This document shows positions 56,507 to 63,645 of a DNA stretch of 64,000 nucleotides, one piece after another; position 1 is the stretch's first letter, and the number at the start of each line of letters is the position of its first letter. Position numbers and translations under genes: made by a program. The DNA is taken from positions 1,240,001-1,304,000 of the forward strand of contig NZ_JAJAVD010000001.1 in the NCBI RefSeq assembly GCF_020532705.1, in the 5' to 3' direction. Source of the DNA: Methylobacillus caricis (lineage in GTDB: Bacteria; Pseudomonadota; Gammaproteobacteria; Burkholderiales; Methylophilaceae). Under the pieces are notes generated by a model, which searched no databases, was not told where the DNA came from, and was given only the letters and a program-made list of their open reading frames with translations.

Positions 56507-57894
56507 TCGTCGTTTTGCTGCTGCTTTGTAGTTCTATCTATGCTTTTGCTGATGATATACCAGCCAGAAAGCGATATTCCATGGTTACTGTGGATGGCAA
56601 TTTCTTTGATGGACAGGAAATGTGCTCACTTTTTCAGGTTGGAACGGGTCGTGTCTGGATATTCAATGAGGCTATACCTGCTTGCCAATGGAATGGAGAT
56701 AATCAACCGGTGAATCAGACATGGTATTGCCCGTCGGGCTCTAGCCGCCTCACTGTAGGCGGTGTGGAAATATGCCGTTTCCCGACAAGCTGCCCTGCAC
56801 CTCAAGTTAGAAACCAAACAACCGGGGCGTGTGAAGACCCTCCTGCTGTTTGTCAGGCTGGTCGCATTCTGCTTACTGGCCCTTTCTCTGATACCGATGG
56901 TGATGGCTCAATACCTTCGTCCAGTTGCATATCTGGCTGCCGTGCAACGCTTACTGGTGGGGGTGCGCCTCAAATCAATTGCTCTATTGGCGGTGCCGGC
57001 TCTGTGGGTATTTGCGGCTATGTTTACCCTGGCAATTATGTTGATACTGGTTCGAATTGCTCAGACGGTGAAACCGCCCCGCCTAAAGAACCGCCAGCAA
57101 ACAAGCCGCCATGTCCGGCATGCGACTGCATGGAATCGGGCGGCTCCTTTGGTCAAGTTCAGGGCGTTGATGTTTGCCTACCTAAAGGCACTCCCGGCAC
57201 CCTGCCTGTCCAGACCACTCCACCGCCAAAAGTCACTGAGACCAAGCCGCCGGCTACGCCAGAAAACCCTGATCCTGATCCGGTAAAGACAATCGAGCCT
57301 CAGCCTACAGTCACGGTTATCCCTAATCCCGGCGGTGGGGAACCTACAGTCAAGGAGGAAACGACCAACCCCGATGGTTCAACGACTACTGTTACTAGCG
57401 GCATGGGCGAATACTGCAAAAACAATGCGACTGGTGCCACATGTAAATCCACTGGCACAGGTAATGGCGGCTCTGGTGGCGGCGATTTTAAAGGTAGTTG
57501 TGCTACTGGTTTTACATGCTCTGGTGACGGTGTGAATTGTGCAATCGCACGTGCTGCTTATCAGCATCGTTGTGATGACGTGAATGAACTAAAGGAATTT
57601 GAGCCGGCAGCTGAGGAAGGCAGGCGTATTTTGATGGGTGAGGAAGATCCTGAGATTAAGAGCTGGTTGAACAAAGAGGGAGATCACAAAAGAACCATTA
57701 ATCTTGCCGATGAAGTTAAAGAAAGTGGTGAATATCAATTCGCTGCGCAGTGTATTTCAGATGTTCAGTTCAGTATTGGCGGTCATTCCGTCACGGTGCC
57801 CTTTAGCAAACTGTGCCCATATTTTGAAATGATTGGCTACATATTGCTTGCAGCGGCTTATTTATATGCTCTTCGGATAGTGGGGATTTGGTAA
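56485..57894 (+). CDS. TspB/pIII-like adsorption protein
   Basis: A 469-aa precursor from ATG 56485; an upstream extension to 56398 overlaps the terminator and is rejected. A signal peptide ends near IYAFA|DD (residue 22). Three parts follow: an N-terminal Cys-rich region (CSLFQVGTGRVW, PACQWNGD, CPSGSSRL), a Pro/Thr-rich linker (TPPPKVTETKPPATPENPDP), and a C-terminal region with FTCSGDGVNCAIARAAYQHRC. That last pattern matches the C-terminal region of Neisseria TspB and its relatives. A single membrane helix ends the protein (YILLAAAYLYALRIVGIW). This is the position and plan of pIII, which binds the host pilus or receptor. Confidence 0.82.
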   Translation: MAIVQRLIVVLLLLCSSIYAFADDIPARKRYSMVTVDGNFFDGQEMCSLFQVGTGRVWIFNEAIPACQWNGDNQPVNQTWYCPSGSSRLTVGGVEICRFPTSCPAPQVRNQTTGACEDPPAVCQAGRILLTGPFSDTDGDGSIPSSSCISGCRATLTGGGAPQINCSIGGAGSVGICGYVYPGNYVDTGSNCSDGETAPPKEPPANKPPCPACDCMESGGSFGQVQGVDVCLPKGTPGTLPVQTTPPPKVTETKPPATPENPDPDPVKTIEPQPTVTVIPNPGGGEPTVKEETTNPDGSTTTVTSGMGEYCKNNATGATCKSTGTGNGGSGGGDFKGSCATGFTCSGDGVNCAIARAAYQHRCDDVNELKEFEPAAEEGRRILMGEEDPEIKSWLNKEGDHKRTINLADEVKESGEYQFAAQCISDVQFSIGGHSVTVPFSKLCPYFEMIGYILLAAAYLYALRIVGIW

Positions 57895-58218
57895 ATGGGT
57901 ATTTTCGCATCGCCAGCGGCATGGCTAGTTGCCGCAATTGTAGGTGGTTTCAGTAAAGGCTTAATGGAAGGAATTGTTAAGTTTTTGACAGCAATGGGTA
58001 TCGGCTGGGCCATGTATCAAGGTCTGGACGTACTCATTCAGCAGATATTGACGGGTATTAAGGTCAATCTCAGTGCGCTGCCGCCTGAAATGGTTGGCAT
58101 GCTAGGCGTGTTAAAGGTGGATAAATGTTTGAATGTTATTGCAAGCGCCTTCATGGTGCGCCTGGTATTGAAGGGGGTTACTAATGGCGTATTTACCAAG
58201 CTGGAAATTAAACAATGA
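57895..58218 (+). CDS. DUF2523 minor coat protein (pVI-like)
   Basis: A 107-aa membrane protein with three hydrophobic segments: SPAAWLVAAIVGGFSKGLME, IGWAMYQGLDVLIQ, and CLNVIASAFMVRLVLKGVTN. It matches DUF2523, an inovirus family that occupies the pVI place between the pIII-like and pI (Zot) genes. It starts immediately after the previous stop and its stop overlaps the Zot ATG as ATGA. A role in the distal end of the virion is inferred from position. Confidence 0.85.
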   Translation: MGIFASPAAWLVAAIVGGFSKGLMEGIVKFLTAMGIGWAMYQGLDVLIQQILTGIKVNLSALPPEMVGMLGVLKVDKCLNVIASAFMVRLVLKGVTNGVFTKLEIKQ

Positions 58219-59384
58219 TCACATTGATCACTGGTTTGCCCGGCTCTGGCAAAAGCCTGTTCACGCTTAAAACCGTCAAGGATCTGGCTGATAAAGAAAA
58301 CCGTCCGGTTTTTTATCATGGCATTCCTGAATTGACCTTGGATTGGCAATTGATGGAAAAGGGGGAAGACTGGGTCAATTGCCCAAAAGGCGCCATCATT
58401 GTCATTGATGAATGCCAGGGCACTTTCAGACCAAGGCAGAATGGTTCGCAGGTGCCTAAGCATGTCTCGCAGCTTGAGGTGCATAGGCATGACGGCCATG
58501 ACCTGTTCTTGATCACTCAGCATCCCATGCTGATCGACGGCAACCTGCGCCGCTTGGTCGGGCGTCATTACCATGTCGAGCGGTTCTATGGGTTTGCCAA
58601 GTCGACTATCCATGAATTCCAGTCAGTCCGGGAAAACGTCAAAAGCCTAAAGGGTTCGATAGAAAAACACTTTGTTTATCCAAAGGAAGTGTTCACCTGG
58701 TACAAGTCCGCTGATCTTCACACCATGAAGAAGCGCATACCCGCAAGGCTTGTGCTGGTCGTGGTGCTGCCAATCCTGCTTATCGCTGCTATCTGGTACG
58801 CCCTGGTCACTATTGGCAGCTTTTCCGACAAGCATCAAATCCAACCTGAAAAGACCCAGGACGGGTTAATGAACGTCCAGCCAGTGAATCAGATCCCGGT
58901 TCAACCAACCAATCCAAAGCCTGATTGGTATGCGCAGCAAGTCGAGCGTGTCCCTGGGCTTCCGCACACCAGGCCTGTCTATGATGAGATTACAAAGCCT
59001 GTCACAGCTCCTATCAATGCTGCCTGTGTTGATTTCAGGGGACAATGCAAGTGCTATACACAACAAGCCACTGAATTAAATACTGATGAGCTCATGTGTC
59101 GTCAGATCATTGCCAAAGGCTTCTTTGTTGACTTCAATCCCGGTCAAAGCATTGCAGAAGTCCAGCGCAGGCAAGAAGTCGCAGATAGGCAGGCAGCAGA
59201 ACGCCAGCGTATCGCTGATGACCATCAGCGAGCCAGCGAACGTCAAGAGGCTGAGCGAGAGAAACAACAGCAAGCGCCTGTTCAAACAGCGCAGCAGCCT
59301 GAAATCTCACAGCAACCCATACAGCCAAGTGCTATTCAGCGTGAACGGATGAAGGAAAGCCAATGGGCATTCCCGAATACGTAG
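58215..59384 (+). CDS. zot: Zot-like assembly ATPase (pI)
   Basis: A 389-aa inner-membrane ATPase that drives virion assembly and extrusion. Walker A is GLPGSGKSLFTLK (residues 7-14 core) and Walker B is AIIVIDECQGT (60-66 core); QHPMLIDGNLRRL is the sensor-like region. One membrane helix lies at 178-201 (LVLVVVLPILLIAAIWYALV). The periplasmic tail is Gln/Glu-rich (ERQEAEREKQQQAPVQ). It belongs to the Zot/pI family of Vibrio, Neisseria and Xanthomonas inoviruses. No pIV secretin gene is seen in the element, so a host secretin is presumably used. Confidence 0.93.
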   Translation: MITLITGLPGSGKSLFTLKTVKDLADKENRPVFYHGIPELTLDWQLMEKGEDWVNCPKGAIIVIDECQGTFRPRQNGSQVPKHVSQLEVHRHDGHDLFLITQHPMLIDGNLRRLVGRHYHVERFYGFAKSTIHEFQSVRENVKSLKGSIEKHFVYPKEVFTWYKSADLHTMKKRIPARLVLVVVLPILLIAAIWYALVTIGSFSDKHQIQPEKTQDGLMNVQPVNQIPVQPTNPKPDWYAQQVERVPGLPHTRPVYDEITKPVTAPINAACVDFRGQCKCYTQQATELNTDELMCRQIIAKGFFVDFNPGQSIAEVQRRQEVADRQAAERQRIADDHQRASERQEAEREKQQQAPVQTAQQPEISQQPIQPSAIQRERMKESQWAFPNT

Positions 59385-59393
59385 GCAATAAAA

Positions 59394-59411
59394 AAGCCCC
59401 TTTCGGGGCTT
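59394..59411. terminator. bidirectional terminator after zot
   Basis: AAGCCCC, TTTC and GGGGCTT between the converging zot and DUF2283 genes. An A-run precedes it on the plus strand and the reverse strand therefore has a T-run. Confidence 0.75.
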
Positions 59412-59416
59412 CACTA

Positions 59417-59599
59417 TCAAGCGGCGTGTTTAAGTTTGCCGCTCTGCTTACTGACCGACAACATCTCAAAACCCACAATGTTGCCCAGCGCGTCATAGTC
59501 CAAGATCACGCCTGGCCTGATTTCCTCTGTGCGTTCTACGTCGTTTTCGCTAAGCGCGATATACAAAGCATCTGCTATTGGATCGAACTCAATTTTCAT
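59417..59599 (-). CDS. DUF2283 protein, putative antitoxin
   Basis: A 60-aa protein starting MKIEFDPIADALYIALSEND, the typical N-terminus of DUF2283, with GVILDYDALGNIVGFEMLSV in the second half. The ORF extends upstream by three codons (GTG ATG AAT), but ATG 59599 has AGGTG at good distance and matches the family. DUF2283 proteins often follow DUF4258 toxin-like genes and are regarded as antitoxins. It lies just after the DUF4258 gene on the minus strand. Confidence 0.75.
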   Translation of the reverse strand: MKIEFDPIADALYIALSENDVERTEEIRPGVILDYDALGNIVGFEMLSVSKQSGKLKHAA

Positions 59600-59608
59600 A
59601 TTCATCAC

Positions 59609-59839
59609 CTATTCAAAAAATACCGTGACAACCGTCACAGGTTCAGTGGTTTCGTTATAGATGACACGCAACTGCTTAAATCCTCGGTCAGCAATAGCTT
59701 TGACCGCATGTACCAACGTAATGTCATCTTCATCGTTACGTGTTGTATCTGGATTGGTCAGCACCTCCCTGACCCACTCTTCCTTAACACCACGCTTAAC
59801 CATCCGCTTTAACGCATGGTCACTTAATCTGTAATCCAT
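59609..59839 (-). CDS. DUF4258 protein, putative toxin
   Basis: A 76-aa protein: LSDHALKRMVKRGVKEEWVR and RVIYNETTEPVTVVTVFFE, the usual DUF4258 pattern of a helical start with a His (the SxHAxxRMxxR motif) and a beta ending. The fold is RelE/BrnT-like and such proteins are paired with DUF2283 or other antitoxins. Ribonuclease activity is predicted for the broader family, not shown here. The order toxin-antitoxin is unusual but common for DUF4258/DUF2283. The stop abuts the antitoxin gene. Confidence 0.72.
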   Translation of the reverse strand: MDYRLSDHALKRMVKRGVKEEWVREVLTNPDTTRNDEDDITLVHAVKAIADRGFKQLRVIYNETTEPVTVVTVFFE

Positions 59840-59843
59840 GGAC

Positions 59844-60110
59844 CTATCTTACCTTGTTTAAATTCCCTGTCAAAAAATCACCCTGGATACCATCCCGCTG
59901 CAGCAAAACTAACTCAAACTGCAGGAAATTATCCGTCTTTACCTTCGGCCTGAACCTAAACACCTTCACCCAACCCTTAAACCACCGCCTAGCTTCATCC
60001 ATACTATCGGCAATCACCTGCAAGGCAATGCCTGCTGCGCACTCAAATGCCAGCCAGCCCTGCCGCTCTCTGAATTCCCTTGACCTCATAAAACTCCTGC
60101 TGATTCTCAT
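59844..60110 (-). CDS. small hypothetical protein upstream of the DUF4258/DUF2283 pair
   Basis: From ATG 60110 this is an 88-aa protein (RERQGWLAFECAAGIALQVI, MDEARRWFKGWVKVFRF). A longer frame to 60236 adds a Pro/Arg-rich stretch and is rejected. GAGGATGAAG precedes the ATG. The stop is four bases from the DUF4258 start, so the three minus-strand genes form a tight group. No family is recognised. Confidence 0.5.
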   Translation of the reverse strand: MRISRSFMRSREFRERQGWLAFECAAGIALQVIADSMDEARRWFKGWVKVFRFRPKVKTDNFLQFELVLLQRDGIQGDFLTGNLNKVR

Positions 60111-60338
60111 CGCTTCATCCTCGCGTTTAGGTCTGCCGATTGGTGAAGGCGTACCCCAAAGGGGTGCAGCCCTCGCCATACGGCATGGCCGCCCAGCAAC
60201 ACATGGGGAAATAAGGGTCAAGGGTGAAACCGGCAAAGCCGGGCGTATAAAAAGTGGAGTGAAACGGAACGGCTTTATGCCGCCCCTTGATGCTTATTTC
60301 TCCATGTGGTTCTCGCGAACTTCGGGAATGTCACAATC
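60111..60338. other. hairpin-rich intergenic region, candidate inovirus origin or packaging signal
   Basis: Four short perfect stems occur within 130 bases: ACCCC/GGGGT (60153-60165), CGGC/GCCG (60181-60191), CCGGC/GCCGG (60230-60242) and CGGC/GCCG (60270-60282). It is the only non-coding stretch of the phage of this size. Filamentous phages keep their origin and packaging hairpins in such a region. Confidence 0.4.
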
Positions 60339-61328
60339 ATGAGCATCAAGAAAACCCCTTCCGGCTGGCTAGTCGACATCCAACCCGGTGGTCGTGGCGC
60401 TAAACGCTTCCGCAAGACTTTCACTACCAAAGCTGAAGCTTTGGCCTGGGAAGCCTGGGTGAAAACCCAGATCATTCAAACGCCCGAATGGATGCCACCC
60501 AAGAGAGACAAGCGCAAACTCTCTGACCTGGTTGATTTATGGCATCAGCACCATGGCCAACATCTGAAATCTAAAAACACACTCCCAAAGCTCAAGAACC
60601 TCTGCAAAGCCATGGGCAATCCTTTTGCTGATGACTTCAATTCGGAGCAATTCTCAGCTTATCGTGCACGACGTCTTGATGCTGGTATATCAGCTAACTT
60701 CATCAACCGTGACCATGCCTATCTGCGCGCGGTATTCAATGAACTCAAGAGACTGGGCTATTGGAACAAAGAAAACCCACTATCCAAAATCAGGCAATTC
60801 AAGATAGAAGAAAAAGAACTTGCCTACCTCACACAAAGCCAGATCAGGCAGCTATTGGGCTGCCTGAGTGATGATGCCTTGCACATCACCAAAATCTGCC
60901 TGTCTACTGGTGCCAGATGGAGCGAAGCGGAAAGCTTGAAAGCTACCCAGGTCAGAGACGGCATGATTCATCTGAGCCGTACAAAATCCGGCAAAAACCG
61001 CTCTATTCCAATTGATGAGGCTTTATATACAGAATTGGCCAACCTAAAACCAAAAACGCTAGGTGGGAACATCTTCAAACCAGCCTATAACCAATTCAGA
61101 AAAGCAGTTGAAAAGAGCCACCTGCAACTACCCAAAGGCCAGCTATCCCACGTGCTGCGCCATACCTTTGCCAGCCATTTCATGATGAATGGCGGCAATA
61201 TCCTTGTGCTGCAACGCCTTCTTGGACACTCAACCCTAGCCATGACCATGCGATATGCCCACATGGCACCAGATCATCTGCAAGAAGCCAAGACGCTCAA
61301 CCCGCTTGCGAAGTTGACACAATGTTGA
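60339..61328 (+). CDS. int: tyrosine recombinase, phage integrase
   Basis: A 329-aa integrase from ATG 60339; a longer frame begins at 60306. The N-terminal part (1-60) resembles the arm-binding beta region (DIQPGGRGAKRFRKTF), followed by a core-binding helical domain (65-150). The catalytic domain has Arg193 (STGARWSEAESL), Lys216, His271-x-x-Arg274 (HVLRHTFASHF), His297 (LGHST) and the nucleophile Tyr306 (MRYAHMAPDHL): the full R-K-H-R-H-Y set. It lies 51 bases from the intact tRNA-Leu gene, the usual place for tRNA-targeting integrases. An integrated inovirus with its own integrase is less common than XerCD-dependent ones. Confidence 0.93.
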   Translation: MSIKKTPSGWLVDIQPGGRGAKRFRKTFTTKAEALAWEAWVKTQIIQTPEWMPPKRDKRKLSDLVDLWHQHHGQHLKSKNTLPKLKNLCKAMGNPFADDFNSEQFSAYRARRLDAGISANFINRDHAYLRAVFNELKRLGYWNKENPLSKIRQFKIEEKELAYLTQSQIRQLLGCLSDDALHITKICLSTGARWSEAESLKATQVRDGMIHLSRTKSGKNRSIPIDEALYTELANLKPKTLGGNIFKPAYNQFRKAVEKSHLQLPKGQLSHVLRHTFASHFMMNGGNILVLQRLLGHSTLAMTMRYAHMAPDHLQEAKTLNPLAKLTQC

Positions 61329-61379
61329 CCAAAGCGGAGTTTCGAAAAAAAGTGGAAAATCTAACTTATTGATTTTGCA

Positions 61380-61434
61380 TGGTGCCCGGAGCCGGAATCG
61401 AACCGGCACGGCCATAAGCCGAGAGATTTTAAGT
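61380..61434 (-). repeat. right attachment site (attR) within tRNA-Leu
   Basis: The 55-base copy of the tRNA 3' part matching 52380-52434 except at 61390 (A versus G). Identity ends in the anticodon stem, so strand exchange probably takes place within or near the anticodon loop. Confidence 0.9.
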
Positions 61435-61465
61435 CTCTTGTGTCTACCAATTTCACCACCCGGGC
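61380..61465 (-). tRNA. tRNA-Leu (anticodon UAA)
   Basis: 86 bases on the minus strand. Acceptor GCCCGGG pairs with UCCGGGC (with one G-U), CCA encoded. The D arm is GGTGAAATTGGTAGACAC and the anticodon stem is AGAGA/TCTCT with loop CTTAAAA, giving UAA (reads UUA and UUG). A long variable arm is present and the T arm is GGTTCGATTCC. Its 3' two-thirds is the right attachment site, supplied by the phage; the gene stays functional. Confidence 0.95.
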
Positions 61466-61591
61466 ATGATGGAGAATGTTGAAACGCCTCAAATGAAGCG
61501 AGGCAGCATTCTATCACCGACTGCCTTGGATTGAGTAGTAGGATTGAGAAAATTCAACATGGAAGCCTTTTCCGCGCCAATCTGGTGGCCG

Positions 61592-62968
61592 CTATTCCTG
61601 AGGCTGTATTTGGTCAATCGCCAGTGGCAAATGAATTTTTACTAGTGTGCCTGCAGATTCTATGGGTTGATTGATGACAACACTTCCACCATGATGCCGC
61701 ACTATTTCGCGCACAATAGCCAGCCCAAGGCCACATCCTTCAGGATCTTCATCCAGACGATAAAACCGGTCAAACACTTGCTCGCGTTGCTCCTCTAGAA
61801 TTCCTGGCCCATTGTCTTCAACATCTATCACGGCTTGGGTTGCATCCGCATAGCAGCGTATGGTGATATTGCCCCCACTCGGGGTATAGCGCAGGGCGTT
61901 ATCTACCAGGTTGGCGAGCATTTCCTGAATTTGCCATCGACTGGCTTCAACCTGCACATTTTCCAGATTGAGGCCTAAGTCTATGTTTTTTGCATAGGCA
62001 CGAGCCAGCCAATCCGAGGCAAGATCCTGAATAGCGTCACTGATGTTGATGATGGTGAATTTATTGGCGTCTGCCTCCCCCTCCGCCCTGGCTAAGGCTA
62101 ATAACTGATTGGCCAAGCGAACAATACGCTTGGTGCTGGCCAACATGCGTTGATACGATTGCTCCCGTTCTTGTGGGCTTTGGTCGCCGGATAATTCCAG
62201 CTGCATCTGTAATCCGGCCAGAGGGGTACGCAATTGGTGGGCGGCGTTGGCAAGAAATTGATTCTGCAGTTTGATCGAATGATCCAACCGTCCCAACAGA
62301 GAGTTGATGGCAGCAATAATCTCTCGTATTTCCTCTGGGGCTTTCCCCTCGTCCATTGGACTCAAGTCAGTTTCTGAACGCGCATTGATCTGGGCCCTTA
62401 TCTGCGCCAAGGGTTGCAGGCCGCGCCCTACCCCGACCCACAATACAACAATGGAAAAAATGGCAAAGACCAGCTCCGGCACAATCATGTGCAACAGGGT
62501 TTTCTGCACTAGGCGGTTGCGTTTATAGGTGGTTTCCGCAAGATACAGCACGGCACCCAAGGATTGGCTCCGCAACGCTACCACCCGTATCGGGTCATCA
62601 TTGAACTTGGCGTCGTAAAACAAAGGCTTGGCATCAATGGATGGAGCTTGAATCGGCAGGCCGGATTCACCTGCAATGAAATGTCCAGACTCGTCAAAGA
62701 TGGCGGCTATGGCAGCATCGTAACTATCCAGCTCACTCTTGAGCAATGAGCGCTCTATCGCTGGATAAGCACCCGGCCATGCACTTCTATCAGCAGGCAG
62801 GTTACGCTCCATGTTGTACGCCATCTTGAGCAGATGCTGGTCATAGACTTCTCGTGCGGGTTCCAGCGCCATGAAGTAATCGGTGACAATGCCCACGGCC
62901 ACCAGCAGGCTTAGTGCAACCAGCAGCCATCGCAGCAACTTCTGCCTGAGACTATTGGCAGCATTCAT
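61592..62968 (-). CDS. two-component sensor histidine kinase (TctE/QseC-like)
   Basis: A 458-aa inner-membrane kinase with membrane helices at about 11-31 and 161-181 around a periplasmic sensor of about 130 residues. A HAMP region follows (182-235). The HisKA domain has FLANAAHQLRTPL with His244, and the ATPase domain has LVDNALRYTPSGG, DNGPGILEE and GCGLGLAIVREIVRHHGG. The start overlaps the regulator stop as ATGA. The periplasmic domain is of the 2CSK_N type (TctE, QseC, PmrB class). The signal is unknown. With the regulator and RND gene it suggests control of metal or drug efflux. Confidence 0.92.
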   Translation of the reverse strand: MNAANSLRQKLLRWLLVALSLLVAVGIVTDYFMALEPAREVYDQHLLKMAYNMERNLPADRSAWPGAYPAIERSLLKSELDSYDAAIAAIFDESGHFIAGESGLPIQAPSIDAKPLFYDAKFNDDPIRVVALRSQSLGAVLYLAETTYKRNRLVQKTLLHMIVPELVFAIFSIVVLWVGVGRGLQPLAQIRAQINARSETDLSPMDEGKAPEEIREIIAAINSLLGRLDHSIKLQNQFLANAAHQLRTPLAGLQMQLELSGDQSPQEREQSYQRMLASTKRIVRLANQLLALARAEGEADANKFTIINISDAIQDLASDWLARAYAKNIDLGLNLENVQVEASRWQIQEMLANLVDNALRYTPSGGNITIRCYADATQAVIDVEDNGPGILEEQREQVFDRFYRLDEDPEGCGLGLAIVREIVRHHGGSVVINQPIESAGTLVKIHLPLAIDQIQPQE

Positions 62969-63636
62969 TCTGCAGGCTCTTCCAGCAGATATCCAAAACC
63001 CCGCACTGTCCGGATATGCACTCCATGACTATCCAGCTTGCTACGCAGACGTGATATGTAGACCTCCACCGCATTGAGTGTAATATCCGTTTTCCAGTCG
63101 CAAAGTGTTTCAACGATTGCCTCTTTGCGCACTACTTTACCCTGGTTGCGTAGCAAGTACACCAGGACATCCCATTCCCGGATTGAAAGCTCAAGGGGCT
63201 CTCCGTCTACATGAGCTCGTTGTGCTCCGAGGTCGATCAGCAACTCGCCGCAGGAAAGTGTGTTGCGCTCACTCAATGCATGGCGCCGCAGCAAGGCACG
63301 GGTGCGGGCATGCAGCTCTGCCAGCACAAAAGGCTTGAGCATGAAGTCGTCAGCTCCCAGGTCCAGACCATAGACACGAAAATCGATATCATCCCTCGCT
63401 GAGATAATCAGCACAGGGATATTACGGTTGTGCTTGCGCAGGCGGCGCAACACCTCAAAACCATCCATGCCCGGCAAACCTATATCCAGCAGTACAAGAT
63501 CATAGCTGCCAGCTTCTATCATGGCATTTGCCCTTGTGCCGGTTTCAGCCAGGTCTACCGCGTAGCCTGCCTTGGATAGCGACTCGCAGGTGCCTTCCGC
63601 AAGGATGGCATCATCTTCCACCACCAGTATGCGCAT
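62965..63636 (-). CDS. OmpR/PhoB-family response regulator (QseB/TctD-like)
   Basis: A 223-aa regulator. The receiver domain has the acidic pocket EDD (residues 7-9), Asp51 in LVLLDIGLPGMDGF, Thr/Ser at VLIISARDD and Lys at FMLKPF. The C-terminal winged helix has DWKTDITLNAVEVYISRLRS and GFGYLLEE. It lies nine bases after the RND efflux gene's stop and overlaps the kinase gene, so all three are one operon. It probably activates the operon itself, as with CusR/CopR or QseB systems. Confidence 0.93.
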   Translation of the reverse strand: MRILVVEDDAILAEGTCESLSKAGYAVDLAETGTRANAMIEAGSYDLVLLDIGLPGMDGFEVLRRLRKHNRNIPVLIISARDDIDFRVYGLDLGADDFMLKPFVLAELHARTRALLRRHALSERNTLSCGELLIDLGAQRAHVDGEPLELSIREWDVLVYLLRNQGKVVRKEAIVETLCDWKTDITLNAVEVYISRLRSKLDSHGVHIRTVRGFGYLLEEPAE

Positions 63637-63645
63637 AAACCTCTC

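Larger units (their letters stand above)
52380..61434. mobile_element. integrated filamentous phage (inovirus) in tRNA-Leu
   Basis: A 9.0-kb element (between the two repeat copies) bounded by 55-bp direct repeats of the 3' part of tRNA-Leu(UAA), with one mismatch. It has the inovirus order. Left to right: NERD gene and XRE repressor (minus strand); excisionase-like HTH; replication initiator; ssDNA-binding protein; small membrane proteins; pVIII coat protein; terminator; TspB/pIII-like protein; DUF2523 protein; Zot ATPase. A minus-strand toxin-antitoxin-like pair and a tyrosine integrase next to the intact tRNA complete it. All expected modules are open, so it may be able to excise and form virions. 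Confidence 0.92.

Noticed and set aside
59854..60342. 162-codon plus-strand frame between zot and integrase
   Set aside because: Opposes three minus-strand genes and runs over the hairpins; no ribosome site or known domain.
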